This document shows positions 54,495-64,000 of a DNA stretch of 64,000 nt, piece by piece; positions within the stretch are counted from its first letter, which is position 1, and the number at the start of each line of letters is the position of its first letter. The stretch is from assembly GCA_037176725.1 (NCBI GenBank), contig JAZBRS010000077.1, positions 7,440,001 to 7,504,000 on the forward strand, read 5' to 3'. The position numbers and the translations under genes are program-made. The notes beneath the pieces were generated by a model that worked only from the letters and a program-made list of their open reading frames with translations, did no database searches and was not told the DNA's origin. The stretch is from Posidonia oceanica. Lineage: Eukaryota; Streptophyta; Magnoliopsida; Alismatales; Posidoniaceae.

Positions 54495-55775
54495 CTACTG
54501 ATAGTACTTCTTGAGGTAGCACAAGTTGACCGGCTCGGACTGCTCGATCTGGTCCATGTCCTCAAGAGTTACAGCGCTGCTCGAGAAGATCTGCTTGACC
54601 ACAAAGGGGCCACGCCAAGTAGGTCGGAATTTGCCTCGACCATCAGGTAAATGAATGGCGCACAGAACGAGGTCTCCTGGCTAGAAACTTCTGGGCTGGA
54701 CTTTCTTCAAGAATGCTCTAGCCATCCACTTCTGGTAACAGTGAGCATTGTGCATAGCTTGTAGTCTATGCTCATCAATCAGATTTAGTTAGACACAGCG
54801 GTCTTCAACCCATTCTGCCTCTTCCAACTCAGCTTCTCGTAGGATCTGCAGTGAGAGGATCTCTACTTTGACAGGCAGCACCGCTTCCATGCCGTACACT
54901 AGAGAGTACGGGGTGACTCCCGTCGAGGTCCGGATTGATGTCTTGTACGCCCAGAGTGCGTATGGGAGCTTGTCGTGCCAATCCTTATGGGTTTCTGCCA
55001 TCTTCTTCATGGTTTTGACGATGTTTTTGTTAGCAGACTCCACTGCTCCGTTCATCAGCGGCCGATAAGGTGAGGACCTGTGGTGCTTGATCTTGAGACT
55101 CTGCAGGTACTCCTCGGTCCTTTTGGCAATGAAGTTCGTGCCATTATCAGAGATAATGGAGTGTGGAACCCCGTATCAGGCAACGATATTGTTCCTGATA
55201 AACTTTTCTGTTGCCACAGTGGTGACTGTCTTATAAGAGGCTGCTTCCACTCACTTAGTAAAGTAGTCAATCGCCACCAAGATGAAGCGATGACCATTCG
55301 AAGCAGAAAGGTGTATTACACCAATGACATCGATCCCCCAGGTGGAGAAAGGCCATGGCGAAGACATGTTATGCAGCTGTTGTGGGGGGGTCCTGATGAA
55401 GTTACCATGGATCTGACAGTTGTGGCATTTACGCACAAACCGGCAGCAGTCCGCTTCCATGGTCTACCAGAAATAGCCTTGGAGCATGATTTTCTTGGCT
55501 AGGAGGACGCCGTTCATGTGCAGGCCACAGGTCCCCGCATGCACTTGAAGCATCAGCGTGTCAACCTCCGACTTGTTCAGGTAGCGTAATAGCATCTGAT
55601 TATATGGTCTTCTGTATAGCTGCCCTGCCCCTAACACATACTTCGACGCCAGACACGCCAAAGTTCTCTTGTCTGCTGCTGTGGTGCCTGGTGGAAGGCT
55701 GTCGGACTCCAGGAAAGCCTTAATGTCATGATACCACGGCTGCTCTTCTGCTGGATCTGCCTCCTCTATGTTCAT
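54495..55775 (-). pseudogene. T3 integrase (broken)
   Basis: The zinc domain has H-x6-H (HAGTCGLH) and CHNC near 55520 and 55420. The catalytic core shows the first aspartate in WGIDVIG, the second in ISDNGTNF and the glutamate in NGAVESANKN. The C-terminal domain ends NLCYLKKYYQ with TAG at 54495-54497. Breaks: TAG after GYFW (55464), TGA after DYFTK (55251, where tryptophan is expected), TGA near 55180 before YGVP, and TAA at 54789. It follows archaeal RNase H in frame. The C-terminal part matches T1 at 1-616. Confidence 0.88.
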
Positions 55776-56300
55776 GCAATGCGCAGGCTGCTCTATGCAG
55801 GTAACTGATACATCTACTGCACTGTCTTCAGGTATACTGAGCCAGGATGCCAGAGTTGCTAGCGCGTCTGTGTACGCGTTCTATGGTCTGTTCATATATG
55901 TGAAGTAGATGCTTCCAAATTTTTCCATCAGCTTCAGCAGATGTTCGTGATATGGCACAAGTTTTGGATCTTTTGTCTTCCAGTCACCATTCACTTGAGA
56001 GATCACCAGCATGGCATCGCTGTGCACATGCAGCTTCTGCGCCTTATGCTTGAGGGCGACTTTCAATCCCAGGATGCATGCTACATATTCTGCTTCATTG
56101 TTTGTGCATGTGAAAGTCAGCTTCCTCGCAAAAGGAATCATCTGTCCTTGGGGCGTGGTCAGCACTGTGCCTATGCCTCGGCCCTTTCTGTTGACAGCGC
56201 CATCAAAGTAGAGATGCCATTCCTCTCGATCCTCAGGGTCTTTCTCCTCAAAGTCCTCCATTGCAAAGAGAATGTCCTCGTCAGGGAACTACGTCTGGAG
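55776..56300 (-). pseudogene. T3 archaeal-type RNase H domain (aRNH)
   Basis: WHLYFDGAVNRKGRGIGTVL holds the first catalytic aspartate, NNEAEY the glutamate, and HSDAMLVISQVNGDW the next aspartate. This is the RVT_3 pattern. A second RNase H between the RT-linked RNase H and integrase is diagnostic of the Tat lineage. The open part is 55881-56261. It ends at a TAG after YMNRP and is bounded upstream by a TAG near 56290. Confidence 0.88.
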
Positions 56301-56738
56301 TGGCTGGTATTCAGGCAAAGGGAAATCAGCAAGGTGATCTGCCTTGGCCTGGCCCTTCATGGATTTCTATGTGACAAAAATGATGTCGTACTGAGATAAC
56401 AACACCTGCCACTTGACACATCTGTCTACCATGGCCGGTTTCTAAAAGAGAAACTTGATAGGATCATGCCAACACAAGAGCTGAACCGGGTATGCTATCA
56501 TATAATGCCTTAGTTTCTGTGCAGCCCAGACAAGGAATAAGCAGGTCTTCTCTATTGTGCTGTACCTGGCCTCGCATTCATTAAACTTCTTGCTCAGCTA
56601 ATAAATGGCGCGCTCCTTCCTACTAGAATCATCATGTTGGCCCAAGACAGTGCCCATGGAATGCTGCGTGGTAGAAAGGTAGAGAAGCAAAGGTCTCCTT
56701 GGCGTGGGAGGAACCAGGACAGAAGGCTTGATCAGGAG
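56301..56738 (-). pseudogene. T3 RT-linked RNase H (decayed)
   Basis: Following the RT frame gives LLLYLSTTQHSMGTVLGQHD, KERAIY, LSKKFNECEARYSTIEKTC and DPIKFLF, the usual order for gypsy RNase H. TAG codons fall at 56739, about 56598, 56443 and 56369. The canonical first aspartate is not evident here; as I recall, Tat elements often have a degenerate first RNase H, which would explain keeping the second one. Confidence 0.75.
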
Positions 56739-57715
56739 CTACTTGATCTTGTCAAATGCAGCCTGGCACTCCTCGCTCCAGTCGATTTGTGCATTCTTCT
56801 TCAGGAGCTTGAATATGTGTTCACAGATGGGCGTAAGCTGTGCAATGAAGCGACTGATATACTGTAAACGCCCAAGTAGGCCTCGGACCTCCTTTTCAGT
56901 CCTGGGGGGTGGCATATCCACGATGGCTTTTGCCTTCATCGGCTCCACTTCAATCCCCCTCTGACTAACAATGTAGCCCAGAAGTTTGCCAGATGATACC
57001 CCAAATACGCATTTACTGGGGTTAAGCCACAGTTTGTATTTCCTCAAGCGGTCAAAGAGCTTTTTCAGGCAGGCCAGGTGATCCTCAGGCTCTTTGGTTT
57101 TGGCAATCATATCATCTACATAGACCTCCACTTCTTGGTGCATGAGGTCATGGAAAAGTGTAGTCATGGCCCTTTGATAGGTTGCGCTAGCATTCTTCAG
57201 CCCAAACGGCATAACTTGATAGTAGAAGACTCCCCAAGGGGTGATGAATGAAGTCTTTTCCATGTCTTCTTCTGCCATTTTGATCTGATTATAGCCGGAG
57301 AAGCCGTCCATAAAGGATAGCATCTTGTGGCCCGCAGTGTTGTCAACTAGGACGTCAATATGAGGCAATGGGAAATCGTCCTTGGGACTCGCCTTGTTTA
57401 GGTCCCTGTAGTCAATGCATATCCGGACTCGGCCATCCTTCTTGGGCACCGGCACAATGTTCGCAAGCCACTCAGGGTAAAGAACGACCTTCAGAAAGTT
57501 GACTCTGAGCTACTTCATTATCTCTTCTTTGATCATGAGCAGCCACTATGGTTGCCATCTTCTTAGCTTCTGCTTTACTGGCTTGGCATCTGGATCCAAG
57601 GACAGGTTATGGACTACTATTTTGACATCGAGGCCAACCATGTCTTCATAGCTCCAGGCGAAGACATCTACATACTCTTTCAGAAATGCAATGAACTCTG
57701 CTCTGGCCTAGGGCA
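56739..57715 (-). pseudogene. T3 reverse transcriptase
   Basis: The open part, 56739-57455, covers most of RT: VPKKDGRVRICIDYRDLNKA, SFMDGFSGYNQI, FGLKNASATYQRAM, and the active site YVDDMIAKT (YVDD at 57111-57122). LGYIVSQRGIEV and LLGRLQYISRFI follow. Upstream in the same frame are FAWSYEDMVGLD and HNLSLDPDAKPVKQKLRR, typical of the RT start, with TAG at about 57510 and 57552. The catalytic YVDD is intact. Confidence 0.93.
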
Positions 57716-59023
57716 ATAATAGGGCACTAATGCGAACTTCTCTGGCATCCTCAGCTGTGCCGATGTTAACAACCTCTGTCTCCTCTTCGACATGAAGGTT
57801 GGGGCCTTCTGGATCGTCGTCATAGGGCCAGAACTCGGGCGATGGTCTATCATCCTCATCCTCGCCTGTATTGTCTTCTTCTCCGTATGCAACAAGTTCT
57901 GAGAGGATCTCCTTTTCGAAGGTAGGGTTTGTTATGTCAAAGGAGTGTAGATGTTCTGCTTCTTGGCCGTAGTGACGCTTCAGGATGGTCACGCTTACTC
58001 GGGTGTTCTTGTATCCTCGGTGCGCAACCTCTGTCCTGGCAATCTCCTCTGCCTACTCCGGCACTAATGGCACTATTGCTAACTCTGTTTCTGACACTGC
58101 CACTACTGGCTCTGCTAATTCAGTTGATTTTGTCACTGCCTGTACTGCTGATGCTTCCGCTTCCATGCTCCTTGTTGCGGAGGATATATCAGACTAGTGG
58201 CCAATCGGGGTATTGCTAGAGTGAAGCATGTGCTGCACCAACCACCTAGACCTGCCTTGTGGCTGCAAAGTGATCAGTTCATCTAGTCTAGTGGAGGCCA
58301 CTGCCGTCGAGTCTTCTTCAACGACCATGATAGAGGCATGGTCCTTCTGCGATGAAGGGTTAGTAGCCACAGCCTTCCCCTTCTTCACGACCACCTGATA
58401 TGTTGCCAGGTCCTCTATTAGTGACATGAGCTGTTCTTGATATAGCAGCTCTAAGTCTCCCATCCACACATTGACCTGGGCCTCGGCTGCTGCTCCTTCT
58501 TCCTCATCTAAGGGTGAGTCGACATAGTAAGTGCCGAGGGCCTCTGGCTCTGGCCCGACTGCTAGATGTACCACGGTTCTGGGTGCTTGCTTTGGCTGGC
58601 TTGTGGGCATGGCAGATTGCGGTGGCCTGATCATTAGTGATCCAAACAGATTGGTCAGTAGTGCCGCTGATGGGTGCGCTGCCAAAGTCGCTGCCGTAGT
58701 TGGAGGGTAGGCGAAGCTGTTCTTCTAGGAGACCAATGGCTGGGAGGTTGCGCTGCTCGACAGGGCCTCTAGTTCTGGTTGTGACGGTGACTGCACGGCC
58801 TCTGATGCCATGGGGGCCTGCCACGAGAGTTGATCTTTTGAGACAGGAGAATGTGTGACTGACTGAGCTAGCGGCGTTGCTTGTGACGCGGCTGCTGAAA
58901 TGGGCTGAGTCATGCTGTTGGCTGAACTCAGTGATTGACCTGCCAGAGAAGGTGACAGAGGTACTGATGCAGCTGCTGCCGCAGGCAGACTGGCTAACTG
59001 TGCCTGAGCTGGTGTCTTTGACT
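57708..59023 (-). pseudogene. T3 linker before RT, new frame
   Basis: The reading frame here differs from gag-protease. From about 59070 it gives an alanine/serine/proline-rich stretch, then GDLELLYQEQLMSLIEDLAT and an acidic segment, EEDNTGEDEDDRPSPEFWPYDDDP. TAG stops are at 58725, 58194, about 58050 and 57708. Either the frames are naturally separate (Ogre elements have gag-pro and pol in separate ORFs joined by splicing) or one indel lies near 59.0 kb. Confidence 0.6.
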
Positions 59024-60325
59024 TCAGATTGTTTGTGTTGGCATTAGTGATGCTGATGAGACTGCAGGAAGATCAGAGACTGTCAATTCTGCCAAAGGGC
59101 CTGCCAAATCTGCTGCTTTATGATCTATGGAAGGAAGAACCAGACAAACTGACTGAGATGCCGCTGAGCCGAGTTGAATCTCGCTGCAGGTCCGGGCTGC
59201 CCCTACTGTGCTAGACTGCTCCTCATCCGAGTAGTAGTCCTCAATGCAGACCCAGTCTTCTCCTAGCAACGAAGGGCTTTGGCATGGCTCCGACTGCACT
59301 ACAGCTTGAACTCCACTTGAACCCAGGATACCTGCACTTGTGAAGTTAGCGAGGTCCTGGGGAATGCTCATCCTTTGATTCTTCAACTGTGGGCGCTTAC
59401 TTTCATCAGCCTGCAGGTCGTATCCAAGACCCTTGTTATCTCTTCACTCCTCTGCCACGATCGGCTCAACGATTCCTTGGCCGTATCACCCGAGCGGTGT
59501 CCCCTTGACGTAACCCCACCTGTGATAGATGTTTTCGACCATCTGGAAAGGGTTATTGTGAACAGCCAAAGAGTTGACACGTTCAAGATCTGGTATGAAG
59601 TTAACCGGCTCGCACCGATTAACACGGTATAAAGCATCAGAGAGTTCAGGATCAAATGGGACAGTCTGTGAAGAGATAGAGGAGACTGCCTCGATCCGCT
59701 CCTTCTCAAAATTCTCCACCATGACAACGATGACATCGTCGCCTCGGCGGAACTTGATCATGCGATGGAGGGTCGAGGGGATAACCTGATGCTTGTGGAG
59801 CCAAGGGTGCCCATGTAGGAAATTGAAATTAGGCTCCAAGTCAACGACGTAGAATTCCACATCGAATGTGACCAGGCTAATGATAAGAGGAATAATCAAA
59901 ATCCCTAGGGCATCATGGTGGGTATTATCAAAAGTTGTCATTCCCTTTACAGCCAGAGTAATGTCCTCAGCCTTGAATTCGAGCTTAGTTGCCGTTCGCA
60001 AGGGACAGACGTTAAGGCTTGATCCATTATCGACCAGCGCAAGGGGAATGCGAAAGTTCTTGAATTGTACCGTGACGAACAAGGGCTGGTTATGATTAAT
60101 CCTCGCTGGAGGCAACTCATCACTCGTGAAAGTGATGACCTGAGGCTCCACAATCATTCCAACCATGCTTTCCAGGACGGCAGATTCTATGGCTTGGGAC
60201 ACATGGGCAGCTTGGAACATGCGAAGAAAAGCCACGCGGTGTTCGGCAGAGGTGTGTATCAAGTCCCAAATGGATATGTCGACTTTAACCTTTTTAAGTT
60301 GGGAAGTAATATCGGCCTTGGGCTA
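59024..60325 (-). pseudogene. T3 protease
   Basis: After a TAG at 60323 the frame reads KVDISIWDL then HTSAEHR. The aspartic protease active site LALVDNGSSLNVCPL has DNG at about 60023-60031, and the flap and helix regions include GILIIPL and DVEFYVVDLEPNFNFLHGHPWLH. The open part is 59486-60262. TGA stops fall at 59486 and near 59450, then an open, serine-rich tail to 59024. DNG in place of DTG/DSG is a variant I recall in Tat-type elements. Confidence 0.85.
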
Positions 60326-63175
60326 GCCCTTCTTGGTGGTAGGAAGTGCGGCTTTGGGGACAGGTTCAGTTGTGGTAGTTACAAGAGGTTGGCCTGATGG
60401 TGGCAGGGTTGCAGGTTGGCCTAAGGGAAGAGGTGCTACAAGTTCTAGGTGACTAGGTTTGGCCACTGGTGCTGGTGGTTTGTAGGCCCTCCTCGATCGC
60501 GTCACTTCTGCACACATTTCTGTGGTGTAGCTATAAGGTACGTGATGGGTGTCCCAGGTTAAGTTAATAACCACGGGAGCACGTGCAGCGAGCACGAGAG
60601 GGACTATAGGGGTGCCTACTGGTTGAGGGGGGTATGGACAAGGGGGTTGCTGGGAAGGCAAAGGGGGTGGAGGCTGAGGTCTCGCTAGCAAATGTACAGG
60701 TGACCCTAGTTGAGGCCTGCCTAGGAGATGTACTAGGGATGCTGGCTGCGGGTTACCTAGCATGTGTACTGGGGCTTGAGCCCTAGGAAGCATGGTGGTT
60801 GGTGTAGAAGAATACTTCGGCCTGGCACGCGGTCGGATCATATGAACGCCCGACTCGGAGCCAGCGATAGCCGCGAGATAGAGGGAGACTGGAAAGGGAG
60901 TAGAAACATCATGGATAAGCTTAGAAGGGTCTACCACGGACGTGGGAGACCCGGAAGGGAAAAGAGAATGGATTCCCAAGGTCCCTGTGCCTCCCGAATA
61001 GGAGTGTTCTAGCAGGGGCTGGTGGACAATGTTAGCTGGGACAGATGCTGATGCAGATGCATGAGATGGTGTGGAAGTGGACGCCTCGTGCGTGTCGATC
61101 ACAATCGTTCTTGATTCGATTAAGTCCTGGATAGCATTCTGGAGAGTGTAGCAATTATCCGTCGAATGCCCAACGCTTCGATGGAAATTGCAGAAAAGGT
61201 TCGCCTTAAACCAATGCGGTAGTGGGTTTGGTGGCGGGCGAACCTCCAGAAACATCAGGAGTGACGTAACTTTTGGAAGGATGGCATTCAGTGGTTCCAC
61301 CAGTGGGGTGAACTTCTACTTCTCAATGGGTGGCTGTCTCTGCCTTTGGAATTGTCCTTGCTGAACCAGTACGGCAGGATAGACCGGTCGAGCAGTGGTA
61401 GTGATCTGTGGTGTGGGGTGTGCCCTAGGTGCAAGTGCATAAAAGATTTGATGGGAGGCATGCCGAGATGCCAGGAGAACAGGTAGAGCAAGGGAGTCGA
61501 CGTATGCAACAACGGGTTTCGGCGGATCCTTCTTCTTGGGACGGTTGTTGTTGCTACCGCTGTTGTTGTTGGTGGTGCTGCTGCCGCTACTATTACCACT
61601 GGTGGAGGCCTGCTTGGCAAGCACAGAGAGTGCGGGGAAGTTGCCACTCCGCAACGAACTCTCTACACGAGTGCCAGCTCGGATCAGTGCAGTGAAGGTC
61701 GTGACGGGTTGGATGCTAAGCAGAGCTCTGGTTGATGGCTACGCCCCTTTAATGACAATCTCGATAGACTCCTCGTCAAAGGGCCTATCTCAAACCTGTG
61801 AAGCAAGGGCACGCTAGCGGCCGACGTACTCCCTGAACGGCTTGCTAGGATTCTGCTTAGTTGGGACCAGGTCAAGGTTGAAGGAATATTGTTCTAGGAA
61901 CGCTTGGCTTAGGTTGTTCCAAGTCTTAATCACAGACATGTCAAGTGACGTGAACCACTTGAGAGCTGGACCGGACAAACTCTTTTGGAACAGGCGGATC
62001 AGGAACCTCTCGTCAGCCTGAAGTTGAGCGAGATCACCGCAATATGCCTTCAGATGGGCTATGGGGCAGCCCCTACCATCATACTTCTCAAAGTCTGGGA
62101 TCTTGAACTTTGGAGGGAGTACCACCTCTGGGAAATAGCAGAGGTCCCAGAACTGGTAGGTCTAGTGGTCCGTACCCTACACTAGACGTAGTGCTTTCTC
62201 CAGAACATCCATCCTGTTATTGATGGGGTTCGGATTAGCTACCGGAGGTGATGGGGCAGCAGGGGCAGGGACCACGTACGCCGAGTGGGTCGCACCAAGG
62301 TGCTCCTCCGAATCCACCATCACATCGCCTGGTGATGCAACGTGATGGCTGGCGTACCCGTGCTGTGGTGGAGTGTAAGGGGGAATGCATGTTGAGTTCT
62401 GAACCTGATGCAAGGGAGGCAGATAAATGACATGCTATGCAGTGGGTGCAGAATGCTGGAGCAGCAACGGCCGCACCGGTGCGGTGCCAGGCGGCGGGCC
62501 TACTAGGTACTATGCTCCAACCAGTCCGAAGGACTGGCCACTAGGTGGTGGAGGTGCATGCTGTGTGTGGTGTTGTGCAGATGCAAGAGGCGGGATACAT
62601 GCCCCCACCATTGGAACTGTGAGCAGTTGAGATGATGGTCGAGGCGGAAGTGTAGAATAGAATGCATGATATGCGGGAGCAGGCCGCACAGGAATCTCAG
62701 GACCAACAGGAACAAAGGAAGGGCAGACTGATAGAGCCATGCCCTACAGCCGCTGGGTAGTTTTCATCAGATGCTGGTACTGCTCTTCAGGTGTCCCATC
62801 AGTTGGAACGCTGAAGTGCAGTGCCGGCTGGGGGCCAGAGCCAAGAGGTACAGACTGTCCAAAAGGTTGAAGTCCTATGGCAAGAGTCGTCGCAACAGCA
62901 GAAGGGGTGTCAAAAGTGACGTATCCCTAAGAAGGTGGGGTCAGAGGCGCCTCCGGAATGCAAGTGGTGGTCATCAGGATAGACTTAGCGACCGGATCCG
63001 GAGGAGCGAACGTCTGCCAATGTCCCACAACATACTAGGGTGCCCTAGGCGATAGAGGGGGAAACCCTAGTGTCACAAGGGGCACAGAAGGGTTGGAAGC
63101 AGGAGTCGGAGGGACCGAAGCGGTAATCGCCTCCGAGGCAAGGGTAAGCAGGGGTTCAATGGTGCACTGGGCCAT
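60326..63175 (-). pseudogene. T3 gag
   Basis: ATG at 63175 in TCAATAATGGCC is the first ATG after the leader acceptor. The proline-rich N-terminus has six TAGs (62.17-63.0 kb). The capsid core at 61814-62125 reads LPPKFKIPDFEKYDG, LKAYCGDLAQ and GPALKWFTSLD, with SQAFLEQYS and NPSKPFREYVGR, the Retrotrans_gag pattern. A low-complexity SSGSSTTNNNSGS link follows, then the knuckle CNFHRSVGHSTDNC (CX2HX4HX4C, 61151-61192). A proline-rich stretch ends at TAG 60323. Further stops: TAG about 61813, 61740 and 61310; TGA about 61797. Compare the T2 remnant, which lacks the core. Confidence 0.85.
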
Positions 63176-64000
63176 TATTGACCGAGAGCGAGTCAAAATA
63201 GGGCTGCGACGAGGGGAAAGCGGACAAGCTCTAGGAGGTTCTATGATCGCAAAGGCAAATAGGTCTGAAGGAGATGGTCAAGCACAGGTGTCAGTAAGAG
63301 GAGGAACTCAAGCTCCAGCTAGGAAACTCGCTCACTGAACTCTGCGAGGGACACAACAGAAACTGGGATTAGTAATAGAAAAATGAAGTGCAAATGCATT
63401 AAGTGGTGGCATGAATGATATGTATGCTTTCTAGCATGCTCTCTCTCACCAATCTAGTGTTTCCTAGCAGGTAATCTACTTCGGATACCCACAAGTGTAC
63501 AGGTCACTGACTCAGGTCAGAAAAGTAGGTCCGCTGTCTAACTCCTGGCCCAAAGCTCAGGTAATAACAGGGTGGTGCGTTGGTGGCCTCGACCCCGCCG
63601 AAGCATGGGTAGTACCCTCCACTAACAGCGACACGACTCCTGACAAGGGGGGACAGACCGACCGACTCATGCTATGCCAAAGCATTGGGGCAAGAGGCCG
63701 GGACCATCCTTCGTAGATTGATAGGTGGACTCAGATGAGAAGATGCATGCCCTATATGATGCTTCATGCAAATGATTAAAGTCTTTTATCTTGCGCATTT
63801 TATTAACTCAAGGGGATGCAAGTGTGTTGATGGCTCTAGTTGATCCTAGATTTTATTTTTACTTGCCATTTTTAATTAGCCGCGGGAGAAGCAAGCAGTC
63901 TCTAATTGTCCTTAGGCATGGCATGTGCAAAAGGGAAGAAAATCAATCAAATATGGCAGGCAAACAACATACATCACTGCAAAAGGCAAGTGCATGGCAT
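63176..64000 (-). other. T3 leader with branch point and 3' splice site before gag
   Basis: The leader matches T2 (15160-15534) over several hundred bases: CCAATGCTTTGGCATAGCA, TCGGTCGGTCTGTCCCCCC and CTGAGCTTTGG. On the element's strand TACTAATCCC (a classic branch point) is followed about 25 bases later by TGTGTCCCTCGCAG (AG at 63342-63343). The 3' end of the leader, about 63176-63341, would be exon. The 5' LTR must lie beyond 64000. Confidence 0.65.

Larger units (their letters stand above)
43976..64000 (-). mobile_element. T3: large Tat/Ogre-lineage element with gag-pol and extra ORF
   Basis: Minus strand, 5' to 3': leader, gag, protease, RT, RNase H, archaeal-type RNase H, integrase, spacer, extra ORF, 3' repeats, PPT and 3' LTR. 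The 5' LTR and PBS are beyond the right edge. At least 20 kb is visible. Domain order with the second RNase H before integrase defines the Tat branch. About 30 stops and one frame change make it inactive, but the order is complete. Confidence 0.9.

Overview
The window is plant nuclear DNA made almost entirely of nested Ty3/gypsy LTR retrotransposons, and I see no host gene. The plant call rests on polyproteins of the Tat/Ogre lineage (with an extra archaeal-type RNase H), an Athila-type primer-binding site (PBS), and TTTAGGG-like motifs in the LTRs. I call it a repeat-rich seed plant, most likely an angiosperm. The species cannot be read from the sequence.

Layout, left to right. (1) 1-8137, plus strand: the 3' part of a Tat-type element T1. 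It has the end of integrase, a spacer, an extra ORF of the DUF7745 / plant-mobile-domain type, hairpin repeat arrays, a polypurine tract (PPT) and a 2.46 kb 3' LTR (5679-8137). (2) 8138-11940: a mosaic of older fragments, including an inverted LTR piece, a displaced spacer and a broken antisense copy of the extra ORF. (3) 11946-34221, plus strand: a complete but non-autonomous element T2 with a perfect CCAGT target-site duplication (TSD). It has a 5' LTR, a duplicated LTR-end/PBS block, a leader, a gag remnant without capsid core and without any pol, long hairpin arrays, a PPT and a 3' LTR. Two minus-strand solo LTRs (19153-24506 and 28311-33140) are inserted in it, each with a recognisable TSD. 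(4) 34889-36703: an Athila-like LTR, PBS and leader. (5) 36704-42897, minus strand: the 3' LTR, PPT and 3' repeat array of another Tat element, T4. (6) 42898-43975: an LTR-like fragment beginning TGTAATATCC. (7) 43976-64000, minus strand: the youngest-looking large element T3. It has a 5.9 kb 3' LTR, a PPT, hairpin arrays, the extra ORF and decayed but collinear integrase, archaeal RNase H, RNase H, reverse transcriptase, protease and gag. Its leader runs off the right edge.

How the parts fit. All Tat elements here share one plan: a very long LTR carrying a conserved 5' splice-donor-like site; a PBS of the tRNA-Arg type; a leader ending in a canonical branch point and 3' splice site before gag; gag-pro; pol; an env-position extra ORF with its own possible acceptor; and a hypervariable 3' region of tandem RNA-hairpin repeats before the PPT. 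The most interesting signals are (a) compensatory base changes in the hairpin arrays, (b) a conserved hairpin CCCCTGGTATC/GATACCAGGGG in all four elements, (c) the conserved splice signals, which suggest retrovirus-like spliced subgenomic RNAs, and (d) the repeatedly retained extra ORF. All coding regions are decayed, and about four fifths of the in-frame stops are TAG, as expected from C-to-T loss at methylated CAG/CTG sites.

All alignments, translations and counts were done by eye.
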